Source: Inquilinus limosus DSM 16000 (GTDB taxonomy: Bacteria; Pseudomonadota; Alphaproteobacteria; DSM-16000; Inquilinaceae). Taken from it: DNA of 64,000 bases. How positions within the stretch are numbered: position 1 is the first letter of the stretch; every line of letters begins with the position of its first letter. A program made the translations under genes and the position numbers. The stretch is from the NCBI RefSeq assembly GCF_000423185.1, contig NZ_AUHM01000034.1:1-64000 (forward strand). Direction: 5' to 3'. The notes below the pieces were generated by a model. It made no database searches and was not told the DNA's origin. It was given only the letters and a program-made list of their open reading frames with translations. Below are positions 48,761 through 57,450 of this stretch, piece after piece.

Positions 48761-49771
48761 ATGAAAGCGATCCTCTGCGAGAAGCCCGAGACCCTGCGCC
48801 TGATCGACCGGCCGGAGCCGCAGCGGCGCCCGGGCGAGGTGCTGGTGCGGATCCGCCGGGTCGGCGTCTGCGGCACCGACTACCACATCTACAAGGGCAA
48901 CCAGCCCTACTTCGAATACCCGCGCGTCATCGGCCACGAGCTCGGCGGCGAGGTGGTGGAAGCCGATGCCGGCAGCGCCCTCCGCCCCGGCCAGGCGGTG
49001 GCCATCCAGCCCTATCTGCATTGCGGCACCTGCGGCGCCTGCCGGCGCGGCCGCACCAATTGCTGCCGGAGCCTGTCGGTGCTGGGCGTGCACCGCGACG
49101 GGGGCTTGTGCGAATGGCTGTCGGTGCCGGAGGAGAATGTCGTCCCGGCCGAGGGGCTGAGCCTGGACCAGGCGGCGATGGTCGAGTTCCTGGCGATCGG
49201 CGCCCATGGCATCCGCCGCGGCGCGCCGGGTGCCGGCGACCGGGTGCTGGTGGTCGGCGCCGGCCCCATCGGCATCGCCGCGACCATCTTCGCCAAGCTG
49301 CGCGGCGCCCATGTCAGCGTGTTGGACCTGAATCCCGGGCGCCTGGCCTTCAGCCGCGACGTCCTGAAGGCCGATGCCGTGTTCGAGGGCGGCGGCGATA
49401 TCGACGATCGGCTGAAGCAGGCGACGGACGGCGAGTTCTTCGATCTGGTGGTCGACGCCACGGGCAGCCCGGCGGCGATGCGCAAGGGCTTCTCCTATGT
49501 CGCCCATGCCGGCGCCTATGTGCTGCTGAGCATCGTCCTCGGCGAGATCGGCTTCTCCGACCCCGAGTTCCACAAGCGCGAGACCACCCTGCTGGCCAGC
49601 CGCAACGCCACGCGCGAGGATTTCGAGACCGTCCTGGTGGCGATGCGGTCCGGGCATGTGCCGACAGCGGCCCTGGCCAGCCATCGCGGGCCCCTGGCCG
49701 AGGTGCCGGACCTGGTGCCGGGATGGAGCCGCCCCGAGACCGGCGTGATCAAGGCGCTGGTCGAAGTCTGA
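48761..49771 (+). CDS. Zinc-dependent alcohol dehydrogenase (medium-chain, polyol/sugar-acid type)
   Basis: 336 residues from ATG 48761. Catalytic-zinc CGTDYHIYKG (Cys near 37) and GHELGGE (His-Glu near 61), structural-zinc cysteines CGTCGACRRGRTNCC (about 88-102), and cofactor motif VVGAGPIGIAATIFAKL (about 164-180). The profile fits sugar-acid or threonine-like dehydrogenases such as L-gulonate 5-dehydrogenase; substrate is not shown. Converges on the next small gene. Confidence 0.88.
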   Translation: MKAILCEKPETLRLIDRPEPQRRPGEVLVRIRRVGVCGTDYHIYKGNQPYFEYPRVIGHELGGEVVEADAGSALRPGQAVAIQPYLHCGTCGACRRGRTNCCRSLSVLGVHRDGGLCEWLSVPEENVVPAEGLSLDQAAMVEFLAIGAHGIRRGAPGAGDRVLVVGAGPIGIAATIFAKLRGAHVSVLDLNPGRLAFSRDVLKADAVFEGGGDIDDRLKQATDGEFFDLVVDATGSPAAMRKGFSYVAHAGAYVLLSIVLGEIGFSDPEFHKRETTLLASRNATREDFETVLVAMRSGHVPTAALASHRGPLAEVPDLVPGWSRPETGVIKALVEV

Positions 49772-49784
49772 TCCGGCGAGGTCT

Positions 49785-50147
49785 CTAGGCGAACCGAACC
49801 AGCTTCTCGCCGCCGGGCGCGGCCGCGGGCGGTGCCGGAAACGCCACCCGCGCCTCCTCCGCGGCGAGAAGGCGCTCGAGCCCGTAACGCATCCCCCGTG
49901 CCTCGCGATCGGTGATCGGCGTGACCGGCATGGGGCCGGCGAAGGCTGCCGCCCGGCGCTCGGGCGGCAGCTCGAGATAGTTCAGCGCCGAAATTGCGCC
50001 TTCCGGAATCCCGCGTTGCAGGAATTCATACCCACGGCGCAGGAAATGCGCCTCCCAGTGATCCAGGACGTCATCGAGCTTCCGCAAATACCGCCCCGCC
50101 AGCGAAGCTGAAAACAGATCGTAATAGCTGGATATTCCCCCGAACAT
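49785..50147 (-). CDS. Hypothetical protein, 120 residues
   Basis: No recognised motif. The N-terminal part (YYDLFSASLAGRYLRKLDDVLDHWEAHFLRRGYEFLQRG) is rich in aromatic and charged residues and predicted helical; the C-terminal part contains PPERRAAAFAG and a proline/alanine-rich tail. Frame composition supports coding. Its stop is 13 bases from that of the dehydrogenase. It precedes no obvious partner. Confidence 0.5.
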   Translation of the reverse strand: MFGGISSYYDLFSASLAGRYLRKLDDVLDHWEAHFLRRGYEFLQRGIPEGAISALNYLELPPERRAAAFAGPMPVTPITDREARGMRYGLERLLAAEEARVAFPAPPAAAPGGEKLVRFA

Positions 50148-50286
50148 GCGACTGCCCTCGGCTGATCCGGCTCACCCCCGGCAGACGTCATCATCGGCAG
50201 CAACCGTGAATTGTTCGTGAACCTCGATGCGGGCGAGTGATTCCGAGACAACCATTCTGCCCGCATCGAATGCCGAGAAGCGACGA

Positions 50287-51558
50287 TCAGGCCGCCGTGG
50301 CGGTCGCCGCGACCGGTTTGAGCTGCGCACCGCTCCTCCTCGCTCGGCGCAGGCGCAGCCGGACGGAGCCGGCATCGCCGCCGTCCTTCCGCGCGACCCG
50401 CAGCGCGTAGAGATGGTCCGCCCTGGCCTGGAAGGTCAGCGGTGCGTCGCCGGGATCGTGCTGCAGCGTCGCCATGACCCGCCGGCCGAGCGGCGGGGCC
50501 GGACGGCGCACCAGCACCTCCACCTCGATCGCGGAGCCGTTGCGGTCGATCGCATCGACCTCGACCTCCACCGTCCCGCTGCCGAAATACTGCGGGCCGG
50601 TGACGTAGCCGGTCCCGCTGCGATGCGGCTTCAGCTCCTGCCAATCGGTCCACAGGCGGCGGGTCAGCATGTCGGCCTCTCGCCACAGCCGGGCCTTGGT
50701 CTCGGCGAATCCCCGCACCTCCGGCCGGACCTTGGGCAGGGCGTCGTCCTTCCGCAGCACCGCCAGGTTGGCGACGTTGATCGTGCCGCGCCGCCAGGCG
50801 ACCACGGCGTGCAGCTGCGCATCGGCGGCGGCGCAGCCGAAATCCTCGAGCGTCTCCAGGCTCGGCTTGTTGAAGTGATGCTCGCGGACGGCGCAGTCGA
50901 ACACCGGCTCCGGCCGCAGATTGGAGGCGTGCAGCAGGTCGGCGAAATGCTCCGGGTGGAAATAGTAGTTGTTGGGAATACGGTGGCTTTCGCTGCCGTA
51001 GGACACAACCGTGGTGAAGGCGTAGACGCCGCCGGGCTTCAGCACGCGGTGCACCTCGTTCAGGTGGCGGATGAAGTCCTCGTCCTCGCCGATATGCTCG
51101 AAGGAGCCGGTCGACCAGGCGAAGTCGAAGCTGTCGTCAGGGAGCTCGATCTGCCGCATGTCCATCCGCATCGCCCGGATCCGCCCGTCCGGGACCGGCC
51201 AGGGCGCATGAGCCATCACCAGGTCCTGCGGATTGTCGGTCCGCACCCCGACCCAGCGGCTGTCGGTCTGGTACAGATCGGTGACCACGACGTGCTCGAC
51301 CTGATCCGCGATGGCGAAGATCAGACGCTCGGTGCCGGCGCCGAGGGCCAGCCCCCGCGCAGTGCCGTGCAGCTTTCCGGCCCGATGCAGGGCCAGGAAG
51401 ATCATCGCGAATTCCCAGGTTCGGCGCGACGTGCCCGGCACCACCTTGAGATGCTGGCGCACTATATGATCCACGGCGGGATCGAACCAATCATAGATAT
51501 CGCTGACCTTCTGCAGATTGTCGATTCGAGTATCGGGAATACAATGGGTAGAAGCCAT
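50287..51558 (-). CDS. SAM-dependent methyltransferase with C-terminal extension
   Basis: 423 residues from ATG 51558 (ATG 51576 adds six). A methyltransferase core lies at about 70-200: GLALGAGTERLIFAIAD (motif I, with GAGT rather than GCGTG), an acidic VVTDLYQTDS, MDMRQIELPDDSFDFAWSTGSFEHIGEDEDF (split near FDFAWS), and VLKPGGVYAFTTVV. The C-terminal 180 residues are beta-rich and may be an accessory binding domain. Its start is followed upstream by an AT-rich stretch; the acceptor is unknown. Confidence 0.82.
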   Translation of the reverse strand: MASTHCIPDTRIDNLQKVSDIYDWFDPAVDHIVRQHLKVVPGTSRRTWEFAMIFLALHRAGKLHGTARGLALGAGTERLIFAIADQVEHVVVTDLYQTDSRWVGVRTDNPQDLVMAHAPWPVPDGRIRAMRMDMRQIELPDDSFDFAWSTGSFEHIGEDEDFIRHLNEVHRVLKPGGVYAFTTVVSYGSESHRIPNNYYFHPEHFADLLHASNLRPEPVFDCAVREHHFNKPSLETLEDFGCAAADAQLHAVVAWRRGTINVANLAVLRKDDALPKVRPEVRGFAETKARLWREADMLTRRLWTDWQELKPHRSGTGYVTGPQYFGSGTVEVEVDAIDRNGSAIEVEVLVRRPAPPLGRRVMATLQHDPGDAPLTFQARADHLYALRVARKDGGDAGSVRLRLRRARRSGAQLKPVAATATAA

Positions 51559-51686
51559 CTGTCCGCGCCCTCCCACGCTTCTGGAATGACAGCCCTATTT
51601 TAGCGATTCAAAGCGCCTTATGTTCCTTTCGGGCCGAATGATTCTCGTTTATTTATGAAGATGAACGTTTATTTGAATTTTATATT

Positions 51687-52076
51687 TCACTTCGAATCGT
51701 TTGACTCACACGACCCCGGATGGGCCGTCCGAGCCCCCGATGCCGGCGGCGATGCCGCCTCGGCGGGACGGAACGGCCGGCTCCGCAGATCGAGCCGCCG
51801 CTTCAGCCGCTTGACCTCCTCCTGCAGCCGGGCGTTCTCGCTGCGCAGCTGCCGCATCCGCGACTCCGCGGCGGCGAGGCGGTCGGTGAGCGGGTCGCCC
51901 CATTCCGTCCGGGCCGGCCGCGATGGCCGGGACGGCGCCAGCAGGTCCGACCAGCTCCAGCCGCCGCCGCGCACGAGCTTGTCCGCCGCCAGGGCCGCGG
52001 CCGCGCGTTCCCCGACATGGTCGGAACCGAGCATCCCCAGGATCCGGATCAGCCGCGTCAGATCGCCCTTGCGCAT
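51687..52076 (-). CDS. Hypothetical coiled-coil protein, 129 residues
   Basis: Not assigned. Residues 1-48 (LIRILGMLGSDHVGERAAAALAADKLVRGGG then WSWSDLL) resemble a short block found in small uncharacterised alphaproteobacterial proteins. Residues 62-96 form a clear coiled coil (LTDRLAAAESRMRQLRSENARLQEEVKRLKRRL, split). The basic tail ends in SNDSK. An agggagag site precedes ATG 52076. The stop lies in an AT-rich patch. Confidence 0.65.
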   Translation of the reverse strand: MRKGDLTRLIRILGMLGSDHVGERAAAALAADKLVRGGGWSWSDLLAPSRPSRPARTEWGDPLTDRLAAAESRMRQLRSENARLQEEVKRLKRRLDLRSRPFRPAEAASPPASGARTAHPGSCESNDSK

Positions 52077-52218
52077 GCCGTCTCTCCCTGCCGCCTCACG
52101 CCCCCAGACATGGCGGGGACGGCGGCATCTGCAAGCCCGCGCCGAGCCGATCTGGCCTGCCGCTTCTCGGCTGGTCGGCCGCGGCGGGACTTGCTATTGT
52201 CCCTTCATCGAAAGGCAG

Positions 52219-52250
52219 CGGGCCGCGTCGGGAAACGCCGACGCGGCCCG
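52219..52250 (+). promoter_or_regulatory. Strong 13-base hairpin in the leader of the SorC-type gene
   Basis: cgggccgcgtcgg (52219-52231) and ccgacgcggcccg (52238-52250) pair perfectly around loop gaaacg. It lies between the divergent small gene and the regulator, about 50 bases before the regulator start. With no T-run it is not a classic terminator; a leader structure is possible. Confidence 0.55.
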
Positions 52251-52301
52251 TTCCGCTTCCGGCTGCGGGACCGCTTGCAGCGAGACGCCCGTGCCCGCAC
52301 C

Positions 52302-53357
52302 ATGGCGGCGGAGAAACGCCCGACCGGACACCGCATGAGCGAGACGCGCCGCCGCCTGGAGACCGTGAAGACCCGTCCGGCGCCACGCGTGCCGGAACGG
52401 GATTCGGCCGACACCCCGGTCGACCCCGAGCAGCAGCAGCAGATCCGCATCGCCTGGGCCTATTTCGTCGAGGGCCTGACCCAGGCCGAGATCGCCGAAC
52501 GGCTGGGGCTGACCCGCCTCCGGGTCAACCGGATCCTGCAGATCTGCCGCGAGACCGGCGTGATCCAGATCCGCATCCAGTCCCCCCTCGCCTCCTGCGT
52601 GGCGCTGGAGCGGGCGCTGATCCGCCGCTACGGGCTGCGCGACGCCGTGGTGGTGCCGACGCCGCGCGACGAGGACAAGATCCGCACCGCCATCGGCGTG
52701 GCTCTCGGATCCTATGTCGAGAATGCCGTGCATGACGGCATGCTTGTCGGCATCGGCTGGGGCCTGACCCTGCGCCTCGGCCTGCAGTCGATGCGGCGGC
52801 GGCGGATGACCGACCTGTCGGTGGTTTCGCTGATCGGCAGCATGACGCGTGGCTCGGGCGAGAACACCTTCGAGATCGTCTCGCGCTTCGCCGACCTGCA
52901 CGACGCCGAGCGCTTCTACCTCGCCGCCCCAGTCTACGCCGATGACGAGGCCCAGCGCGAGGGCCTCCTGGCCCGCGGCGTGCTGCGCGAGATCTACGAC
53001 AAGGCGAAATCGGCCGATCTGGCGCTGATCAGCGTCGGCAACGTCTCCGACCAGAACCTCATGCTGGCGCTCGGCGTCGTCGACCGCGAGGTCGCGGCGC
53101 TGCGCGCGGCTGGCGCTGTCGGCGACATCCTCGGCAACTGGCTGGACGCGGAGGGCCGCCCGGTCGACCATCCGCTGAACCGGCGCATGGTGGCACTGTC
53201 GCTGGAGGACCTGGCCCGGATCCCGACCGTGGTCCTGGCCTCCGGCGGCAGCTACAAGTTCGAGATCATCCGCGCCGCGCTGCGCCGCCGCTGCGTCAAC
53301 GTCCTGATCACCGACGAGAAGCTGGCGGAACGGCTTGCGGAAGATCGCGAAGGCTGA
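52302..53357 (+). CDS. SorC/DeoR-type sugar-binding transcriptional regulator
   Basis: 351 residues from ATG 52302; ATG 52335 is an alternative with no better ribosome site. The helix-turn-helix is IRIAWAYFVEGLTQAEIAERLGLTRLRVNRIL (split near QAEIAE; about 48-79). The C-terminal sugar-binding domain (about 100-345) shows VGIGWGLTLRLGLQSM, LIGSMTR, LALISVGNV and VVLASGGSYKFEIIRAAL. These proteins sense phosphorylated sugars. The carbamoyltransferase follows after 47 bases and is probably controlled by it or co-transcribed. Confidence 0.9.
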   Translation: MAAEKRPTGHRMSETRRRLETVKTRPAPRVPERDSADTPVDPEQQQQIRIAWAYFVEGLTQAEIAERLGLTRLRVNRILQICRETGVIQIRIQSPLASCVALERALIRRYGLRDAVVVPTPRDEDKIRTAIGVALGSYVENAVHDGMLVGIGWGLTLRLGLQSMRRRRMTDLSVVSLIGSMTRGSGENTFEIVSRFADLHDAERFYLAAPVYADDEAQREGLLARGVLREIYDKAKSADLALISVGNVSDQNLMLALGVVDREVAALRAAGAVGDILGNWLDAEGRPVDHPLNRRMVALSLEDLARIPTVVLASGGSYKFEIIRAALRRRCVNVLITDEKLAERLAEDREG

Positions 53358-53404
53358 GATGACTCGGCTCCGCATCGGCGCCGACCGCGCCGCCCCTCTC
53401 CGGA

Positions 53405-54478
53405 ATGCGGGCTGACACCATGGACTTCCAAGGCAGGCACTTCCTCTCGACGCGCGAGCTGACCCTCGACTCGCTCGCCGCGGTGTTCCGCGTTGCCGAC
53501 CTCCTGGCCCCGGTCGCCCAGGGCCGCGCCACCACCCGGGTGCTGGAGGGGGCGGTGCTGGGCAGCCTGTTCTTCGAGGCCTCGACCCGCACCCGGCTGA
53601 GCTTCGAGGCGGCGTTCCAGCGCCTGGGCGGCGCCGTGGTCAACACCACCGGCTTCACCTTCTCCTCGATCGCCAAGGGCGAGTCGATCTACGACACCGC
53701 CCGCGTGGTCTCGGGCTATGTCGACGCGGTGGTGATGCGCCACCCGGAGGAGCGGGCGATCCATGAATTCGCCGCCGCCACCCACATCCCGGTGATCAAC
53801 GGCGGCAACGGCGCCGGCGAGCACCCGACCCAGGCGCTGCTCGACATCTACACCATCGAGAAGGAGTTCGCGCGCATCGGCCGGCCGGTCGACGGCGCCC
53901 GCATCGCCCTGGTCGGCGACCTCAAGTATGGCCGCACGGTCCATTCGCTGATCCACATCCTGTCGCTCTACAAGGGCCTGACCCTCAGCCTGGTCTCGCC
54001 CGAGCCGCTGCGCATGCCGGCCGAGCTGGTGGAGCACGCCCGCAGCCGGGGCCACATGGTGGAGGAGCATGACGAGGTGCCCCGCGGCGTCGCCAAGGCC
54101 GACCTGATCTACGCCACGCGGGTGCAGAAGGAGCGTTTCGCCGAGGGCGAGATCTCGGCCGACTACGCGCCGGATTTCCAGATCAGCCTCGGCATCCTCG
54201 ACAGCTACGGCGCGCCGCACACGGTGGTGATGCACCCGCTGCCGCGCGACAGCCGGCCGGGCGCCAACGACCTGGCGCAGGACCTGAACACCGATCCGCG
54301 CCTGGCGATCTTCCGCCAGACCGACAACGGCGTGCCGGTGCGCATGGCGCTGTTCGCCCTGACCCTGGACGTCGCCGACGGCATCGAGAAGACCTTCCAG
54401 CCGGCGCGCTGGTGGCGGCCCGAGCGGATCGGCCCGGACGACGCCGAGTTCTACCGGCCGGGGAAGGCCGGGACGTAG
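53405..54478 (+). CDS. Aspartate carbamoyltransferase-like protein (E. coli catalytic-chain type)
   Basis: 357 residues, about 45 longer than E. coli PyrB. Carbamoyl-phosphate site FFEASTRTRLSFE (about 57-69), FSSIAKGES with Lys (about 84-92), HPTQALLD (about 139-146), GDLKYGRTVHSL (about 168-179) and MHPLPRDSRPG (about 277-287). GDLKYGRTVHSL is the enterobacterial/archaeal variant, whereas alphaproteobacterial housekeeping ATCases usually have GDIxHSRVARSN. No pyrI is adjacent. Probably an additional, horizontally acquired carbamoyltransferase; its biological acceptor may not be aspartate. Met 6 (53420) is another possible start. Confidence 0.85.
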   Translation: MRADTMDFQGRHFLSTRELTLDSLAAVFRVADLLAPVAQGRATTRVLEGAVLGSLFFEASTRTRLSFEAAFQRLGGAVVNTTGFTFSSIAKGESIYDTARVVSGYVDAVVMRHPEERAIHEFAAATHIPVINGGNGAGEHPTQALLDIYTIEKEFARIGRPVDGARIALVGDLKYGRTVHSLIHILSLYKGLTLSLVSPEPLRMPAELVEHARSRGHMVEEHDEVPRGVAKADLIYATRVQKERFAEGEISADYAPDFQISLGILDSYGAPHTVVMHPLPRDSRPGANDLAQDLNTDPRLAIFRQTDNGVPVRMALFALTLDVADGIEKTFQPARWWRPERIGPDDAEFYRPGKAGT

Positions 54479-54501
54479 ACGCCCTCTTCGTTCGATTCGA
54501 A

Positions 54502-54573
54502 CGTCATCCCCGCGGAAGCGGGGATCTCTCGCAGATCTTTCGGACAGAGATTCCCGCTTTCGCGGGAATGACG
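54502..54573. repeat. Dispersed palindromic repeat, cgtcatccccgc family
   Basis: Starts cgtcatccccgcggaagcgg and ends cccgctttcgcgggaatgacg, with arms gcgggg and similar around the centre. This sequence type is common between genes in Proteobacteria. It lies between the carbamoyltransferase and the small antitoxin-like gene. Confidence 0.8.
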
Positions 54574-54617
54574 ATTGGGGGAGAATTTGAGGCTGGCTCC
54601 CCAGTCCAGCAACTCAC

Positions 54618-54842
54618 ATGCGCATCGCGATCGATATCCCTGACGGGCAGCTTCGGGAACTCGCTGAGATTTGCGCCCGGGAAGGCACCTCCCGAGCAGC
54701 GATCATCCGTGACGCGATCGCCAGCTACCTCGCAGCCCGCCGGCAAAGGGCCCAGGACGATGCCTTCGGCCTGTGGCAGCGGCATGGGCTTGCCGTCGAC
54801 GGATCGGAGCATCAAACGCGGCTTCGGGACGAATGGCAGTAG
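54618..54842 (+). CDS. Ribbon-helix-helix antitoxin-like protein, no toxin partner
   Basis: 74 residues. MRIAIDIPDGQLRELAEIC is a DNA-binding strand plus helix, GTSRAAIIRDAIASYLAARR the second helix, as in RHH/CopG-type VapB-like antitoxins; the C-terminal 30 residues (FGLWQRHGL...RLRDEWQ) would bind a toxin. No toxin gene follows: the next 100 bases are a dispersed repeat and then a transporter stop. It is either an orphan antitoxin or a free-standing regulator. Confidence 0.8.
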   Translation: MRIAIDIPDGQLRELAEICAREGTSRAAIIRDAIASYLAARRQRAQDDAFGLWQRHGLAVDGSEHQTRLRDEWQ

Positions 54843-54847
54843 TGCCG

Positions 54848-54934
54848 CGTAGGTTGGGTTCGCATTGCGAACCCAACATCCGGCCGATCGGTGCTTGGTG
54901 AATGTTGGGTTCGCGGGCGCGAACCCAACCTACG
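54848..54934. repeat. Dispersed palindromic repeat, cgtaggttgggttcg family
   Basis: cgtaggttgggttcg at the left is matched by cgaacccaacctacg at the right, with inner units gaacccaac and gttgggttcg facing each other. It directly follows the antitoxin-like gene and precedes the stop of the permease gene, so it may insulate two transcripts. Confidence 0.85.
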
Positions 54935-54945
54935 CAGCCGCTCCC

Positions 54946-55809
54946 CTACTTCACCGCGCCCATGGTCAGGCCGCGCACCAGCTGGCGCGAGACGATCAGG
55001 GCGAAGACGATGACCGGCAGCACGATCAGCGTGCCGGTGGCCATGATCTCGCCCCAGGGCAGGTCGTAGCCGCTCATGAAGCTGGTCGCGGCGACCGGCG
55101 CGGTGCGGCTGGCACTGCGCGTCAGCACCAGGGCATAGAGCAGCTCGTTCCAGGAAAAGATGAAGGAGAAGATCGCCGAGACGGCGACGCCCGGCGCCGC
55201 CAGCGGCAGGGCGATGCGCCAGAAGGTGGCGAAGCGCGAGGCGCCGTCGATCCGCGCCGCGTCGTCCAGGTCGCGCGGGATGCCGCGGAACTGGTCGGCG
55301 CAGATCCAGACCACGATCGGCAGGTTGAAGGTGAGATAGAGCAGGATCAGCACCAGATGGGTGTCGATCAGGTTCAGGCTGCGCGCGAGCAGGAAGATGG
55401 GCAGGGCCAGCACGATCGGGCTGACCATGCGGTTGGTGATGAACCAGAACCACAGATCCGACTTGCCGCGGAACTCGAAGCGCGCCAGGGCGTAGGCGGC
55501 CGGAGTGCCCAGCAGGATCGCCAGCGCCGTGGTCGAGACCGCGACGATGATCGAGTTGAGCAGGCTGGGGCCGACGTCCTTCGGGCCCAGCACCGTGCGA
55601 TAGTGGTCCAGCGTCGGCTCGAACAGCCACACCGGCGGCGAGGCCAGCGCCACCGCCTGGTCCTTCAGGCTGGTCGTCACCATCCAGTAGAAGGGGAAGA
55701 CGCAGGCCACCGCGATCGCGATCAGCGCGATCGCGTGCCAGGGCGAGACCCGGACGCGCGCGCCTGCCGGCCGAATCTCCACCCGCTCCGCCGTCACCGA
55801 CGCGGCCAT
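54946..55809 (-). CDS. Sugar ABC transporter permease (MalG-like)
   Basis: 287 residues from ATG 55809. Six helices and the MalG/UgpE EAA loop [26 protein letters not shown] (split at DGASRF; about 180-205). First gene position is after the other permease, with stop and start sharing one base (TGATG). It is the last gene of the operon; no ATPase gene follows. Confidence 0.9.
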   Translation of the reverse strand: MAASVTAERVEIRPAGARVRVSPWHAIALIAIAVACVFPFYWMVTTSLKDQAVALASPPVWLFEPTLDHYRTVLGPKDVGPSLLNSIIVAVSTTALAILLGTPAAYALARFEFRGKSDLWFWFITNRMVSPIVLALPIFLLARSLNLIDTHLVLILLYLTFNLPIVVWICADQFRGIPRDLDDAARIDGASRFATFWRIALPLAAPGVAVSAIFSFIFSWNELLYALVLTRSASRTAPVAATSFMSGYDLPWGEIMATGTLIVLPVIVFALIVSRQLVRGLTMGAVK

Positions 55810-56696
55810 CACTCGACCTCCCGATAGACCAGGCGGATATACATCCGCGACAGCACGATGGTGAGGACCAGCAGCAGGATCGCCTGGGCCGAGGCGACGC
55901 CCTGGTCGAAGACCCGGAAGCCGATGCGCTGGATGGTGATCGAGATCAGCTCGGTCGCCGCGCCCGGGCCGCCGCGGGTCAGGGTGAAGATCATGTCGAA
56001 CAGCTTCAGCGTGTCGGCCGTGCGCAGGATCAGGATGGCGGTGATGCCCGGCATCAGGAACGGCAGCTGGACATGGCACAGGATGTGCCGGAACCGCTTG
56101 GTCTCCAGCCGCGCCGCCTCCTCGATCTCCGGCGGCACCATGGTCAGGCCGGCCAGCAGCACCAGGGCGCAGAACGGCGTCCACTGCCAGATGTCCATCA
56201 GTGCGATCGAGACGAAGGCGTAGGTCGGATCGCCCAGCCATTCGACCGGGCCGATCCCGACGAGGCCGAGGAACCAGTTCACCACGCCGAAATCGCGGTT
56301 GAAGATCAGCCGGCCGATCAGCCCGACCACGGCGTAGGTCGTGGCCATCGGGATGACGAGGCTGAGGCGCGCCAGGGTCTTCAGCAGCGGCAGCCCGGGC
56401 TTGTGCAGCAGCAGGGCGATGGCGAGGCCGAGCAGCAGCTCCGCCGGCAGCACGACGGCCAGGAACAGCAGGGTCCGGCCGAGCGCGTCCCAGAAGGTCG
56501 GGTCGGCCAGCACCGCGAGATAGTTGCCGAGGCCGACGAAGGGCGTTCCCTCGCGCGGGATCTTCGGCAGGATCACCTGGTGCAGCGAGTTCCACAGCGC
56601 GTAGAGCGTCGGGAAGATGCCGATCGCGAACAGGGCGATCACGGCCGGGGCGAGGAACCAGACCGGGGTCCAGCGGCTTTCGAGACGGTGCGCCAT
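55809..56696 (-). CDS. Sugar ABC transporter permease (MalF/UgpA-like)
   Basis: 295 residues with six helices. EAA-type loop [26 protein letters not shown] (split at LETKRF; about 186-211); here the usual GA pair in AARLDGA is ET, a mild oddity. [21 protein letters not shown]-like segment near 150 is typical for this subfamily. Overlaps the next permease by a single base and starts six bases after the SIS gene stop. Confidence 0.88.
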   Translation of the reverse strand: MAHRLESRWTPVWFLAPAVIALFAIGIFPTLYALWNSLHQVILPKIPREGTPFVGLGNYLAVLADPTFWDALGRTLLFLAVVLPAELLLGLAIALLLHKPGLPLLKTLARLSLVIPMATTYAVVGLIGRLIFNRDFGVVNWFLGLVGIGPVEWLGDPTYAFVSIALMDIWQWTPFCALVLLAGLTMVPPEIEEAARLETKRFRHILCHVQLPFLMPGITAILILRTADTLKLFDMIFTLTRGGPGAATELISITIQRIGFRVFDQGVASAQAILLLVLTIVLSRMYIRLVYREVE

Positions 56697-56702
56697 GCGG
56701 GT

Positions 56703-57269
56703 CTACTCGAGATTGGTGTGCCGCGCCCGCATCGCCTCGGGCGCGACGCCGAGCCGGTCGCGCAGCGCCAGCACGACCAGCTCGAACAGCAGGAATTGCG
56801 CGCCCTCGTACAGGCTGCCCATCGGCAGCACGGAGGTCGCAGCCGCGCCGGTGTCGTTCGCCATGGTCTGGGCCGGCAGCACGAAAACGGTGTCGGCCAG
56901 GGTCGCGGCGCTGCCTTTCGGCTGGGCGGTGAACAGGAGGGTTCGCGCCCCGGCGTCGCGGGCAACGCGCAGCAGCCCGTCGACGGTGGAGAAGCCGCCC
57001 GGCCCGGCGCTGACGGCCAGCAGATCGCCCGGCCCGACCGGCGGCGCCGACATGTCGCCGACGACATGGGCGTCGAGGCCGAGATGATAGAGGCGCATCG
57101 CCAGCGCCCGCATCATCAGCCCCTCGCGCCCGACGCCGTGGCAGACGATGCGGCGAGCGCCGGCCAGGGCGTCGAGCACCGGGTCGAGGGCGCCGGGGGC
57201 GAGCCGGCGGAACACGCCGCGGATCTCGTCCAGCGCCCCTTCCGCCAGGGCGCCCAGGCTGTCGGGCAT
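56703..57269 (-). CDS. SIS-domain sugar isomerase-like protein
   Basis: 188 residues from ATG 57269. SIS landmarks: [25 protein letters not shown] (split at REGLMM; about 37-61), [23 protein letters not shown] (about 65-87) and [21 protein letters not shown]. It resembles 6-phospho-3-hexuloisomerase-type single-domain proteins. Located between the binding-protein and permease genes of a sugar transport operon, so it may isomerise the imported sugar phosphate. Confidence 0.85.
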   Translation of the reverse strand: MPDSLGALAEGALDEIRGVFRRLAPGALDPVLDALAGARRIVCHGVGREGLMMRALAMRLYHLGLDAHVVGDMSAPPVGPGDLLAVSAGPGGFSTVDGLLRVARDAGARTLLFTAQPKGSAATLADTVFVLPAQTMANDTGAAATSVLPMGSLYEGAQFLLFELVVLALRDRLGVAPEAMRARHTNLE

Positions 57270-57344
57270 GGGATGGTCTCCAAAATCGACGAACGGATGG
57301 GCCGGTGCCTGCCCCCTCAACCTCCCACGGCTTCGCCGCGGGCC

Positions 57345-57424
57345 CCTCCCTCTCCCGAGGAGAGGAATCATTCACCTCTCCTCGGGGAGAGGTCGAAATC
57401 GCCTTGGCGATTTCGGGTGAGGGG
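57345..57424. repeat. Dispersed palindromic repeat, ccctcaccc / ctctcc family (third copy)
   Basis: Contains ccctctcccgaggagagg, cctctcctcggggagagg, gaaatcgccttggcgatttc and closing gggtgagggg, the same units as at 25280-25410 in the opposite order. It lies inside the sugar operon between the binding-protein and SIS genes, where it may lower downstream expression. Confidence 0.8.
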
Positions 57425-57450
57425 TGGCTCCGGCCTTTCGGGCTAAGAGC

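Noticed and set aside
54946-57375. An 809-residue frame spanning the permeases as one fused protein
   Set aside because: Only the C-terminal 287 residues form a permease; the rest is out of frame with the second permease and the SIS gene.
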